Made by a program: the position numbers and the translations under genes
Shown here: one piece after another, positions 8,156 through 14,872 of the stretch
Layout of the letters: every line of letters starts with the position of its first letter
Position numbering within the stretch: the first letter of the stretch is position 1
Virus record (IMG/VR): IMGVR_UViG_3300046389_000116
Coordinates: 1 to 22,223 of that record
Source: a virus
Direction: 5' to 3' (one strand)
DNA: 22,223 nt
The notes under the pieces: generated by a model
Database searches by the model: none
Told to the model about the DNA's origin: nothing
What the model saw: the letters and a program-made list of their open reading frames with translations, nothing else

Positions 8156-8778
8156 TAAATAAACCCTCCGTTGTTTCCACCTTTTAATGCAAGTCCACTA
8201 GCAAAGGTAGCTATGTTAAATTCATCTTTTACATTCTTTGGAGTAAGTTGAGGTGCTAGTTCTAAACTGACTAGCAATAATGCTGGTATACTCATTGTCT
8301 CGTTGCCTGTGGATACATCTACATAATCAGTATCTTCTGGTAACGTATAGTTAAAGCTTCGTATTACACATGGAACATTATTAGCGTGAACAGACCCATA
8401 GCAATTAAATTTTAATATAGGAGGTGGTGTACCTGCGGTTGCTTGTCTTGTAGCACCAAAATCTGATTTAGTACATGTTTTAAAAAAGTGTAATGCGGCT
8501 GCTGTATATCTTGCTTCTTCATCTGAATTAGCGGCAAACATTGCTGTTACTGATATACTTGGGTTTGGAGTATTCATGTAGTATTGCTGTTGATAATTAG
8601 AACCTGGAACATCGTATTGTCCATAAGATGTTTGGTGTGATATCTGAATAGTAGGTGTGAACGGAAACTCAACACCTCCTGCATCCTTTAATGGATTTAA
8701 GATTCCAAGTGTAAAAAATGGTTTACCTTGTTTTTTAAGTACAAGCGATGCTTTATTCTTGTCTGCTATACCAGCCAT
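8155..8778 (-). CDS. Baseplate/tail-tube junction protein, gp48/gp54-like
   Basis: A 207-residue protein with the pattern F-P-F-T-P-T-I-Q-I-S-H-Q-x-x-Y (about 39-53), an aromatic Y-Q-Q-Q-Y-Y-M-N stretch, A-A-L-H-F-F-K-T-C-T-K-S-D-F-G, and P-P-P-I-L-K-F-N-C-Y-G. I know this type of sequence from marine T4-like phages, where it belongs to the baseplate module. The beta-rich, tube-like character suggests a tail-tube initiator such as T4 gp48 or gp54. The exact assignment (48 or 54) cannot be made by eye. It overlaps its upstream neighbour's stop codon by one base. Confidence 0.55.
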   Translation of the reverse strand: MAGIADKNKASLVLKKQGKPFFTLGILNPLKDAGGVEFPFTPTIQISHQTSYGQYDVPGSNYQQQYYMNTPNPSISVTAMFAANSDEEARYTAAALHFFKTCTKSDFGATRQATAGTPPPILKFNCYGSVHANNVPCVIRSFNYTLPEDTDYVDVSTGNETMSIPALLLVSLELAPQLTPKNVKDEFNIATFASGLALKGGNNGGFI

Positions 8779-9386
8779 TACGTTAGACGCTCCTTAATGA
8801 ATCCAAATACATTTGGATCAAATTTACCAAAGAAATTAGTAAAGCTCTTTTGCTTTTCTTCATCAGGTGCAGCACTAGCCATAGTTGCTCTAAAGTCACT
8901 TGCACTCATTCCGCCTTGCATTAATGGAGCTACGTAAACGTAACCTCTATCTTGGGCAGTTGGAATTAGTTCATCCATGTCTTCTGGCATTTTATGTAAG
9001 AATCCTGTTCCTGTTGCTAACCTATCTGCATCCTTTGCACCATATACTAGTATTGTAGCAGTATCTCCAGGGTCTCTGTTTACTGCGGCTAGGTCTGGTC
9101 TATAAGGATTTGTGTTAACAATCTTATCTCCTGGTATGTCAAACATCTTTCTCATGATGCTTGCTTTTTCATCAAACGTAAATGGATCACTACTAAAGTC
9201 GCCGCCAGCGTGTGCTTTTTTTGCTTTTTGGCTAAAAGTTGTAGCAATAAATACGTTATCGGCACCAAACTTATTACACAAATGTTTATAAACATCTTTG
9301 TGTCCTTGGTGCATAGGTTGAAAACGACCGCCATAAAATACGGCAATATTGTTTACACCCTCTGTTAATATGTGTTCAATTAGCAT
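8778..9386 (-). CDS. HIGH-motif nucleotidyltransferase (cytidylyltransferase-like)
   Basis: A 202-residue enzyme of the nucleotidyltransferase alpha/beta-phosphodiesterase superfamily. The nucleotide-binding loop G-G-R-F-Q-P-M-H26-Q-G-H29 near the N-terminus and the second signature M-S-A-S-D-F-R166 (equivalent to I-S-x-T-x-x-R) are both present, so the active site appears intact. Members transfer AMP or CMP to NMN, pantetheine phosphate, glycerol phosphate or similar substrates; the substrate cannot be told from sequence. It is the first gene of the leftward baseplate operon, behind a late box, so it is expected to be made late, together with virion proteins. GGAG lies nine bases before the ATG. 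Marine T4-like phages often carry such a gene among their structural genes. Confidence 0.85.
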   Translation of the reverse strand: MLIEHILTEGVNNIAVFYGGRFQPMHQGHKDVYKHLCNKFGADNVFIATTFSQKAKKAHAGGDFSSDPFTFDEKASIMRKMFDIPGDKIVNTNPYRPDLAAVNRDPGDTATILVYGAKDADRLATGTGFLHKMPEDMDELIPTAQDRGYVYVAPLMQGGMSASDFRATMASAAPDEEKQKSFTNFFGKFDPNVFGFIKERLT

Positions 9387-9406
9387 GATACTACTCTCCG
9401 TTCGTT

Positions 9407-9416
9407 AGTATTTATC
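9407..9416 (-). promoter_or_regulatory. Late promoter of the leftward baseplate operon
   Basis: Minus strand GATAAATACT, seven of eight bases of T4 late box TATAAATA, 22 bases before the ATG of the nucleotidyltransferase. The same sequence occurs before gp26 (15967-15976) and, as CATAAATACT, before gp20. Confidence 0.75.
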
Positions 9417-9431
9417 ATTTTAAAAAACCGG

Positions 9432-9460
9432 TTGACAATCAACTAGTACTTACGTATAAT
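9432..9460 (+). promoter_or_regulatory. Perfect sigma70-type early promoter for gp55
   Basis: TTGACA at 9432-9437 and TATAAT at 9455-9460, separated by exactly 17 bases: both hexamers are full consensus. Transcription would start near 9467, leaving a leader of under 20 bases with the ribosome site AAAGGA before the ATG at 9484. A small inverted repeat (GTTGA, CAA, TCAAC, 9431-9443) covers the -35 element. This points to early expression by unmodified host polymerase. Confidence 0.9.
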
Positions 9461-9483
9461 AACGCTAACAAAGGAATATTTTA

Positions 9484-10401
9484 ATGAAAACACCAAAACA
9501 ATTTTACTTAACAAACAAAGATTTGTTAAGAGAGATACACAGTAGTAAGATGTCTTATTGCTGGGCACGTGATGATCAGTATACTCATTATGATATTATT
9601 GTTGAAGGCTTAGATGCAATAACTAAGGAAGTGACTGCAGAAGCTAAACAGAATAGAGCAAAAAGATTACAGAAACTAGCACACGAAGCTGAAGTTAAAA
9701 GATGGGAAAAAGGTTTAACAGGTAAAAAAACTAAACCCAGGGCAGCAGATTTCGCAGTAGATATAGACACTATTCAAGACGATGATATTGTGGTTAGAGT
9801 AATGACATTTGATCATGTCCCACAAGAAAACAGAAAAAACAAACCAAAAACAGAAGCAGATTTACATGCTAAATGTAACTTCCCACCATTTAAGCATTAT
9901 GCGTACATTGAAGGCGATCTAGAAGAAGTAGCTCGTAGTCATTGGGAAGGTGGAAGAGATAACGGTCATTTTAGTGTAGACCATGGAAAAACAAACGATA
10001 GACTAGCTCGTATGTATATCAAACTATGTGAGAGATACAGTATGCGTGGTAACTGGCGTGGATACACTTATGTAGACGAAATGCGTGGACAAGCATTACT
10101 ACAGTTGGCACAAATTGGATTACAGTTTAATGAATTTAAATCACAAAATCCATTTGCATATTATACTGCCGCTATTAACAATAGTTTTACAAGAGTTCTT
10201 AATTTAGAAAAACGTAGTCAGAACATTAGAGATGACTTATTAGAAGAAGAAGGTTTGAATCCAAGTAATACTAGAACATTTAATGCAGAGTGGAAAGCAC
10301 ACGAAGAACGTGAACAAGCTCTCAAAGAAAAGAATCCAACATTAAAGAAAACAGTATATATTACAGATAGCGAACCTGAAGCAGAAGAAACTGGAGAATA
10401 A
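9484..10401 (+). CDS. gp55: Late-transcription sigma factor gp55, enlarged
   Basis: A 305-residue protein. Residues about 172-250 hold the sigma-like core: L-C-E-R-Y-S-M-R-G-N-W-R-G-Y-T-Y-V-D-E-M, then F-N-E-F-K-S-Q-N-P-F-A-Y-Y-T-A-A-I-N-N-S-F, matching T4 gp55 (S-G-Y-T..., F-D-E-x-K-x-x-N-P-H-A-Y-I-T-Q-A). The N-terminal Y-L-T-N-K-D-L-L fits the T4 start Y-V-N-N-K-E-L-L. T4 gp55 has only 185 residues; the excess is a lysine- and acid-rich segment at about 45-165 between the two conserved parts. gp55 replaces host sigma and reads the late boxes found in this window. T4 gp55 ends in a hydrophobic sliding-clamp-binding tail; here the end is acidic (E-P-E-A-E-E-T-G-E). First gene of an early-type operon with gp47 and gp46. 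Confidence 0.9.
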   Translation: MKTPKQFYLTNKDLLREIHSSKMSYCWARDDQYTHYDIIVEGLDAITKEVTAEAKQNRAKRLQKLAHEAEVKRWEKGLTGKKTKPRAADFAVDIDTIQDDDIVVRVMTFDHVPQENRKNKPKTEADLHAKCNFPPFKHYAYIEGDLEEVARSHWEGGRDNGHFSVDHGKTNDRLARMYIKLCERYSMRGNWRGYTYVDEMRGQALLQLAQIGLQFNEFKSQNPFAYYTAAINNSFTRVLNLEKRSQNIRDDLLEEEGLNPSNTRTFNAEWKAHEEREQALKEKNPTLKKTVYITDSEPEAEETGE

Positions 10402-11424
10402 ATGTTTTTTGACAAAGCAATAATTTTTACTGACATTCACTTTGGCATGAAGAATAATAGTCGGCATCACAATCAAGATTGTGAAGACTTTATTGATTGG
10501 ATGATATCAGAGGCACATAATAGAGGTATTAAAAAATGTTTCTTCTTAGGTGACTGGCATCATAATCGTGCAAGTATTAATGTTAGTACATTAAACTATA
10601 CAACAAGTAATTTACGTAGACTAAATGATAACTTCGATGAAGTTATTATGATTACAGGAAATCACGATCTCTATTATAGAGAAAAACGTGAGATTCATAG
10701 TTTGTCTATGATTGAAGATTTTCCTAAGATTAGAATGATAAATGATCAGCGTTTTGTTGAAGACGGTGTTGCATTTATTCCATGGCTATGTGATGACGAA
10801 TGGAAGTCGTTGAGAGATATTAAATGTAAATATATGTTTGGTCATTTTGAACTACCTAGTTTCTATATGAATGCAATGGTACAGATGCCAGATCATGGTG
10901 GACTAAAAGCAGAAGATTTATCAGGACCCGAAATGGTGTTTAGTGGACACTTTCATAAAAGACAACAACACGGTAATGTAATTTATCCAGGTAATTGTTT
11001 TCCACATAACTATGCTGATGCATGGGATGATGAACGTGGTTGTACTATTTTAGATTGGGATGGTACTATCGAATATCTAAAATGGCCTGATGCACCTAAA
11101 TATCGTACACTTACATTAAGTAAACTTATTGACGACCCAGACAAGTTTTTGTCAGACAAAACTTATTGTCGTGTAACACTTGACGTAGGTATAACATATG
11201 AAGAAGCAAACTTTATTAAAGAAACATTTGCTAAACAATATGACTTACGTGAGATTGCTCTTATGCCAAGTAAGAAAGAAGAGCATACACAAGACTGGAA
11301 TAAAGGAGTTGATATACAAGTTGAAAATGTAGACAGTATTGTATTATCACAACTAGATTCAGTACAAAGCGATACTATCAAAAAAGAACTATTAGTAGAC
11401 ATTTATACAGGATTAACATCGTAA
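10402..11424 (+). CDS. gp47: Recombination endonuclease subunit gp47 (Mre11/SbcD-like)
   Basis: A 340-residue metallophosphoesterase with all phosphoesterase motifs in order: D11-x-H13, G-D51-W-H, G-N87-H88-D89, G-H148, and G-H183-F-H185. These residues bind two metal ions in the Mre11 nuclease. The length is equal to T4 gp47 (339). With gp46 it forms the complex that resects double-strand ends to prepare recombination and recombination-dependent replication. It starts directly after the gp55 stop codon with no gap; GGAG in the gp55 tail serves as the ribosome site. Its partner gp46 starts two bases after its end. Confidence 0.95.
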   Translation: MFFDKAIIFTDIHFGMKNNSRHHNQDCEDFIDWMISEAHNRGIKKCFFLGDWHHNRASINVSTLNYTTSNLRRLNDNFDEVIMITGNHDLYYREKREIHSLSMIEDFPKIRMINDQRFVEDGVAFIPWLCDDEWKSLRDIKCKYMFGHFELPSFYMNAMVQMPDHGGLKAEDLSGPEMVFSGHFHKRQQHGNVIYPGNCFPHNYADAWDDERGCTILDWDGTIEYLKWPDAPKYRTLTLSKLIDDPDKFLSDKTYCRVTLDVGITYEEANFIKETFAKQYDLREIALMPSKKEEHTQDWNKGVDIQVENVDSIVLSQLDSVQSDTIKKELLVDIYTGLTS

Positions 11425-11426
11425 AC

Positions 11427-13202
11427 ATGCTAACAATTAAAAATATCACCGTAAAGAATTTTATGAGTGTGGGTAATGTCACACAGGCTGTACACTTTGA
11501 CGTACACGGCTTAACACTTGTATTAGGTAATAACATTGACTTAGGAGGAGATGGTTCTCGTAATGGTACTGGTAAGACTACTATTATTAATGCATTAAGT
11601 TATGCATTGTATGGCAATGCACTTTACAATATTAAAAAAGATAATCTAGTTAATAAAACTAATAATAAGAATATGATGGTAACTTGCGACTTTGAAAAAG
11701 ACGGTGTAAGTTACAGAATTGAACGTGGACGTAAGCCTAACATATTTAAGTTCTTAGTAAACGATGTTGATAACAACGAAGGCATCACTGACGAAATGCA
11801 AGGCGAAGGTAGACAAAGCCAAGCAGTTATTGAAGATGTACTTGGTATGAGTCATACAATGTTTAAGCATATTTGTGCATTAAACACATACACAGAACCA
11901 TTCTTAAGTATGCGAGCAAATGATCAACGTGAGATGATTGAACAACTGTTAGGTATTACAAAACTTAGTCAAAAAGCAAATATATTAAAAGACTTAACTA
12001 AGAATACTAAAGATAGAATTACTGAAGAAACATTTCGAATAAAAGGCATTGAAGATGCCAATGAACGTATTGGTAGTAGTATTAAAGATTTAGAACGTAG
12101 ACAAACTCATTGGGCTAGTAAACAGATTGAAAAAATAAATGAATATGCTAGTGAAGTTAATGCATTAGAACATATTGATATTGACGCTGAAATTAAATCA
12201 CATGCTGAGTTTGCACAATTCAATGAAAAGAAAAATCAAAGAGATACATTAACTGCTGAAATAGCAAGACTTACTAGTAGTATTGAACGTGAACAAAAAC
12301 GTTTAAACAAGGCACAAACAGATTTAGATTCTACTTTAGAACATAAATGCTATGCATGTGGACAAGAAATACATGATGAGCAACATGATAAAATAGTAGA
12401 ACAAAAAACAGAACTAGTTAATGATTCTCAAAAACATATTGACGATGATACATCAGCAATGGAAGAATACAAACTTGCTGTTGAAGAAATTGGCGATATT
12501 GGCATTGCACCACGTATTGAATATAATAGTTTGAACGAAGCATACGAACATCAAAATAAAATTAAAGAAAATAAAATATTACTTGAGAATACTGAAAAGG
12601 AATTAGACCCATATACAGAACAAATTGAAGCATTAAAAAATACTGGGTTACAAGAAGTAAGTTGGACAGAAGTTAATAGACTTACTGAATTAAAAGAACA
12701 TCAAGACTTTTTATTGAAACTACTTACAAACAAAGATAGTTTTATTCGTAAAAAGATTATTGAACAAAATTTACAATTCTTAAACACACGTTTAGAATAT
12801 TATATTACACGTTTAGGTTTACCACATGAAGTACAATTCCAAAGTGACTTAACTGTAACTATTACACAACTTGGACAAGACTTAGACTTTGATAATTTGT
12901 CAAGAGGTGAACGTAACAGATTAATACTAGGTCTTAGTTGGAGTTTCCGTGATGTATTTGAAAGCATGAATCATCCTATTAACTTAGTATGCATTGACGA
13001 ACTTGTTGATAGCGGTATGGATACAATTGGTGTTGAAAGTGCATTAAGCGTATTAAAGAAAATGGAACGTGATCGTGGAAAAAATATTTTACTTATATCT
13101 CATCGAGATGAATTAGTGGGTCGTGTTAACAGCGTTCTACAAGTTACAAAAGAAAATGGCTTCACTACTTTTAATACTGAGATTGAAGTAATTGATGCAT
13201 AA
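11427..13202 (+). CDS. gp46: Recombination endonuclease subunit gp46 (Rad50/SbcC-like ATPase)
   Basis: A 591-residue SMC-type ATPase. Walker A G-S-R-N-G-T-G-K-T is at 43-51; two long charged coiled-coil arms flank the zinc hook C308-Y-A-C311; the ABC signature L-S-R-G-E is at 491-495; Walker B L-V-C-I-D524-E525 follows, and a late S-H-R-D (H-loop region) closes the head. Size and order match T4 gp46 (560). It works with gp47 in DNA end processing. Its last codons overlap the start of the 55-residue gene by eight bases, so the downstream genes are translationally linked to it. Confidence 0.95.
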   Translation: MLTIKNITVKNFMSVGNVTQAVHFDVHGLTLVLGNNIDLGGDGSRNGTGKTTIINALSYALYGNALYNIKKDNLVNKTNNKNMMVTCDFEKDGVSYRIERGRKPNIFKFLVNDVDNNEGITDEMQGEGRQSQAVIEDVLGMSHTMFKHICALNTYTEPFLSMRANDQREMIEQLLGITKLSQKANILKDLTKNTKDRITEETFRIKGIEDANERIGSSIKDLERRQTHWASKQIEKINEYASEVNALEHIDIDAEIKSHAEFAQFNEKKNQRDTLTAEIARLTSSIEREQKRLNKAQTDLDSTLEHKCYACGQEIHDEQHDKIVEQKTELVNDSQKHIDDDTSAMEEYKLAVEEIGDIGIAPRIEYNSLNEAYEHQNKIKENKILLENTEKELDPYTEQIEALKNTGLQEVSWTEVNRLTELKEHQDFLLKLLTNKDSFIRKKIIEQNLQFLNTRLEYYITRLGLPHEVQFQSDLTVTITQLGQDLDFDNLSRGERNRLILGLSWSFRDVFESMNHPINLVCIDELVDSGMDTIGVESALSVLKKMERDRGKNILLISHRDELVGRVNSVLQVTKENGFTTFNTEIEVIDA

Positions 13203-13362
13203 AGATCAAGAAGAATTTGTATTAGAAGATAAAGAGTATGTGTTAAAGCATGCTCCCTTCACAATAGAACAAGCATCTATAGGAATGGACGCATTAGACA
13301 GAATTAAAAGATTAATAGATGAGTGGTACAAAGAAGACAGTCCCTTGGACATACAAAAATAA
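13195..13362 (+). CDS. Small protein of 55 residues, function unknown
   Basis: Reading from the ATG at 13195 gives 55 residues beginning M-H-K-D-Q-E-E-F and ending D-I-Q-K. The ATG overlaps the end of gp46 by eight bases, and the frame runs 44 bases into the GIY-YIG-like gene. The peptide is charged, with a likely helix (A-L-D-R-I-K-R-L-I-D-E-W). The overlap with gp46 and sensible composition argue for a real gene; I do not recognise the family. Small genes between gp46 and gp45 are common in T4-like phages. Confidence 0.6.
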   Translation: MHKDQEEFVLEDKEYVLKHAPFTIEQASIGMDALDRIKRLIDEWYKEDSPLDIQK

Positions 13363-13762
13363 AATAATCACTGAGATACCAGACGGCGTAGAAGCATTTG
13401 TATACTTAATAACTAACCTTACTAATGATCGTAAGTACATTGGTAAGAAACTAGCAAAGTTCAAAACAACTAAACCACCGTTAAAGGGTAAAAAGAATAA
13501 AAGACGTGGCACTAAAGAAAGTGATTGGCAGACTTATTGGGGTTCGTCAGATCATTTAAATGCTGACGTACTAACACTTGGAGCAGATAAATTTACTAGA
13601 GAAATATTACATTTTTGTCCTAGTAGAGGTGTTGCAAGCTATTTAGAAGCTAAAGAACAATTTGACCGTAGAGTATTAGAAACCGATGAATACTATAACG
13701 GCATTATTAATGTAAGGGTTGGCAGTTCAAAAATTCTTACAGAACATCTGAAAAAAGGTTGA
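13319..13762 (+). CDS. GIY-YIG-like endonuclease family protein
   Basis: A 147-residue protein. F-V-Y-L-I-T-N (27-33) and K-Y-I-G-K (39-43) are in the place of the GIY and YIG strands, an arginine- and lysine-rich insert follows, then W-Q-T-Y-W-G-S-S, and Y-L-E110-A-K-E carries a glutamate where the catalytic metal ligand is expected. Similar short proteins in T4-like phages are annotated as Seg-like putative endonucleases. The classic GIY has drifted to V-Y-L, so activity is uncertain. The gene starts within the 55-residue frame and ends directly at the second early-type promoter. Its neighbours suggest a role linked to recombination, or simply a homing element. Confidence 0.6.
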   Translation: MSGTKKTVPWTYKNKIITEIPDGVEAFVYLITNLTNDRKYIGKKLAKFKTTKPPLKGKKNKRRGTKESDWQTYWGSSDHLNADVLTLGADKFTREILHFCPSRGVASYLEAKEQFDRRVLETDEYYNGIINVRVGSSKILTEHLKKG

Positions 13763-13790
13763 CAACGCATATTTTTCTTGTTAGTATAAC
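13759..13790 (+). promoter_or_regulatory. Second early-type promoter, with palindrome over its -10
   Basis: TTGACA at 13759-13764 overlaps the end of the upstream gene and shares the context GGTTGACAA with the gp55 promoter. The -10 is either TAGTAT (13782-13787, spacing 17) or TATAAC (13785-13790, spacing 20). It points into the long noncoding region, so a transcript would begin near 13795. Confidence 0.65.
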
Positions 13791-13795
13791 AAGAA
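13775..13795. repeat. Perfect 9-bp inverted repeat, possible operator
   Basis: TTCTTGTTA, spacer GTA, TAACAAGAA: two perfect nine-base arms centred on the -10 region of the promoter. No T tract follows on either strand, so it is not a terminator of the usual kind. A repressor site or an RNA hairpin at the 5' end are both possible. Confidence 0.6.
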
Positions 13796-14262
13796 TTAAG
13801 GTTTTAATTGCGTTATCAGCTAATAATTAAAGCATCAGATAATTACTAATACAAACCAAAATACACAGATACCAAATCTCGCAAATATAGGCTAATACAA
13901 AACTAACACAGGCAACAAGGCTCCGTTTGGTCGGCGTTGGTCGACTCACCTTGAGGTTACGAATTCACGTGACTAGATACTGGTGTGCCTGCAAATGTCA
14001 ATACACTGATTTGACAAATCAAAAAGATCAAGCTCTACGAACGCTCGTAACTTGAGGATAGTCCAAAAGTCGATACCATGGCTCCGGATGTTTCTGCGTT
14101 AGAAAGGCAGTATGTAATAAGGGTACAGCGTAACCGCCCTTCCTAGGTGTTAAACTAGGTTTACTATGGTAATGTGGGTGCTGTTCTATGCCAAGAACTC
14201 ATTTTACACTTGGCCCGTAGTAGGCTAAGTGTGAATAAAATATCTTGCCAAGGAACAAGATA
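13796..14262 (+). ncRNA. Candidate structured noncoding RNA, class not recognised
   Basis: No credible protein frame covers this stretch. From about 13906 to 14240 it is richer in G and C than its surroundings and holds many paired segments. Long-range pairs are CAGGCA 13909-13914 with TGCCTG 13986-13991, and GGTTACG 13955-13961 with CGTAACC 14129-14135. Local hairpins are at 14007-14021 (6 bp), 14028-14055 (two 5-bp parts), 14142-14159 (5 bp), 14183-14198 (5 bp), 14207-14231 (9 bp with one G-U) and 14241-14262 (7 bp). An early-type promoter lies just upstream. The ends are estimates. Short matches to RNase P and group I intron core motifs exist, but neither model is complete. Transcription and strand are inferred. 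Confidence 0.5.
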
Positions 14263-14266
14263 AATA
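14260..14266 (+). promoter_or_regulatory. Late promoter-like box after the structured region
   Basis: GATAAATATT on the plus strand (14259-14268) matches the late box. It overlaps the 3' arm of the last hairpin and lies about 155 bases before the gene at 14423, so that gene may have a long late leader. Could be chance. Confidence 0.4.
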
Positions 14267-14422
14267 TTAATATAAATTAAGATCTAAAAAATTGCTTTTT
14301 ATCTAATACAGTTTGATACTTTAATTAAGCGTAAGCAATATGCATTGAACAAAGCGTTAGCTTTGTGATAATGATGATGTCGTAAGACATCAAGAACAAT
14401 AAACAAGAATGATATCAATATA
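14267..14422 (+). other. AT-rich leader with consecutive hairpins
   Basis: Between the structured region and the gene at 14423 there is no protein frame. Two perfect tetraloop hairpins occur: ACAAAGC-GTTA-GCTTTGT (14349-14366, 7 bp) and GATGTC-GTAA-GACATC (14376-14391, 6 bp, GNRA loop). A third pairing, ATTGCTT 14291-14297 with AAGCAAT 14333-14339, encloses an AT-rich loop. They may be part of the 5' untranslated leader of the next gene or the 3' portion of the noncoding RNA. Confidence 0.45.
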
Positions 14423-14872
14423 ATGAACTTTTCTGACTTTGAACAAGAATTCCTTAAATGGAGCCAAAACTCTATTGAGGTTAAACAGGACTCTGGCTTA
14501 CCAGTATGTCCGTTTGCACGTAAGGCTAGACTACAGCAAAAAATACAATTTATAGATGCACGTGATAGTTTATCACAACTAAACACTTTTGACAAATCTA
14601 CATATGAGATTGGTATTGCCTGGTTAGGTGATATAAATGATATGGAACCCGTAGAAAAATTTTGCGAGGAGGCAATGGTTGCCAATCCTGATTTATTATT
14701 TTTTACGAGTAGTAGAAATAGTGGACACTTTGTAAAGAACTTTACAGATTGTGTGTTTATTCAATTGCGTGGAGATATAATGGAAAAACGTAAGTACTTA
14801 AAAACTACAAAGTATTACGACAACTGGCCTGATACTTATTATAAATTAATTACCGGCGAGGACCGCGATTAG
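14423..14872 (+). CDS. Conserved-looking phage protein of unknown function
   Basis: A 149-residue acidic protein which I cannot assign. A cysteine-containing stretch G-L-P-V-C-P-F-A-R-K-A-R-L (residues 35-47) looks like a conserved motif, and the middle (Y-E-I-G-I-A-W-L-G-D, then D-L-L-F-F-T-S-S) reads like the core strands of an alpha/beta protein. No signal peptide or membrane segment. Only a weak ribosome site precedes the ATG, but the codon pattern and composition agree with neighbouring genes. Its last 23 bases overlap the 3' end of the convergent gp51-like gene, leaving no room for a terminator between them. Confidence 0.7.
   Translation: MNFSDFEQEFLKWSQNSIEVKQDSGLPVCPFARKARLQQKIQFIDARDSLSQLNTFDKSTYEIGIAWLGDINDMEPVEKFCEEAMVANPDLLFFTSSRNSGHFVKNFTDCVFIQLRGDIMEKRKYLKTTKYYDNWPDTYYKLITGEDRD

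Noticed and set aside
13950-13970. A T-loop-like GGTTACGAATTC suggested a tRNA.
   Set aside because: An extra base breaks the T-arm and no acceptor, D-arm or anticodon arm can be placed around it. No other tRNA was seen in the window.
13955-14064. Group I intron core: GACTAGA (13971-13977) and ATAGTCC (14058-14064) could pair as P7.
   Set aside because: No convincing P4/P6 segments upstream, P3 would need an unusual ten-base joint, and there are no flanking exon parts of a split gene.
14054-14138. RNase P RNA: GAGGATAGTCC is one base off the conserved GAGGAAAGTCC, and ACAG...ACCGCC follows at a fitting distance.
   Set aside because: The 3' conserved region (ACAGAA with GGCTTAT) and the P13/P14 GGTAAGGGTG-type segment are not found downstream, and position 58 is a T where an A is expected. 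Kept only as a resemblance; a covariance search would decide.
14299-14685. A 128-residue minus-strand frame covering the hairpin leader and the start of the gene at 14423.
   Set aside because: It is the reverse of a better-supported frame, crosses the hairpins and has no family features.
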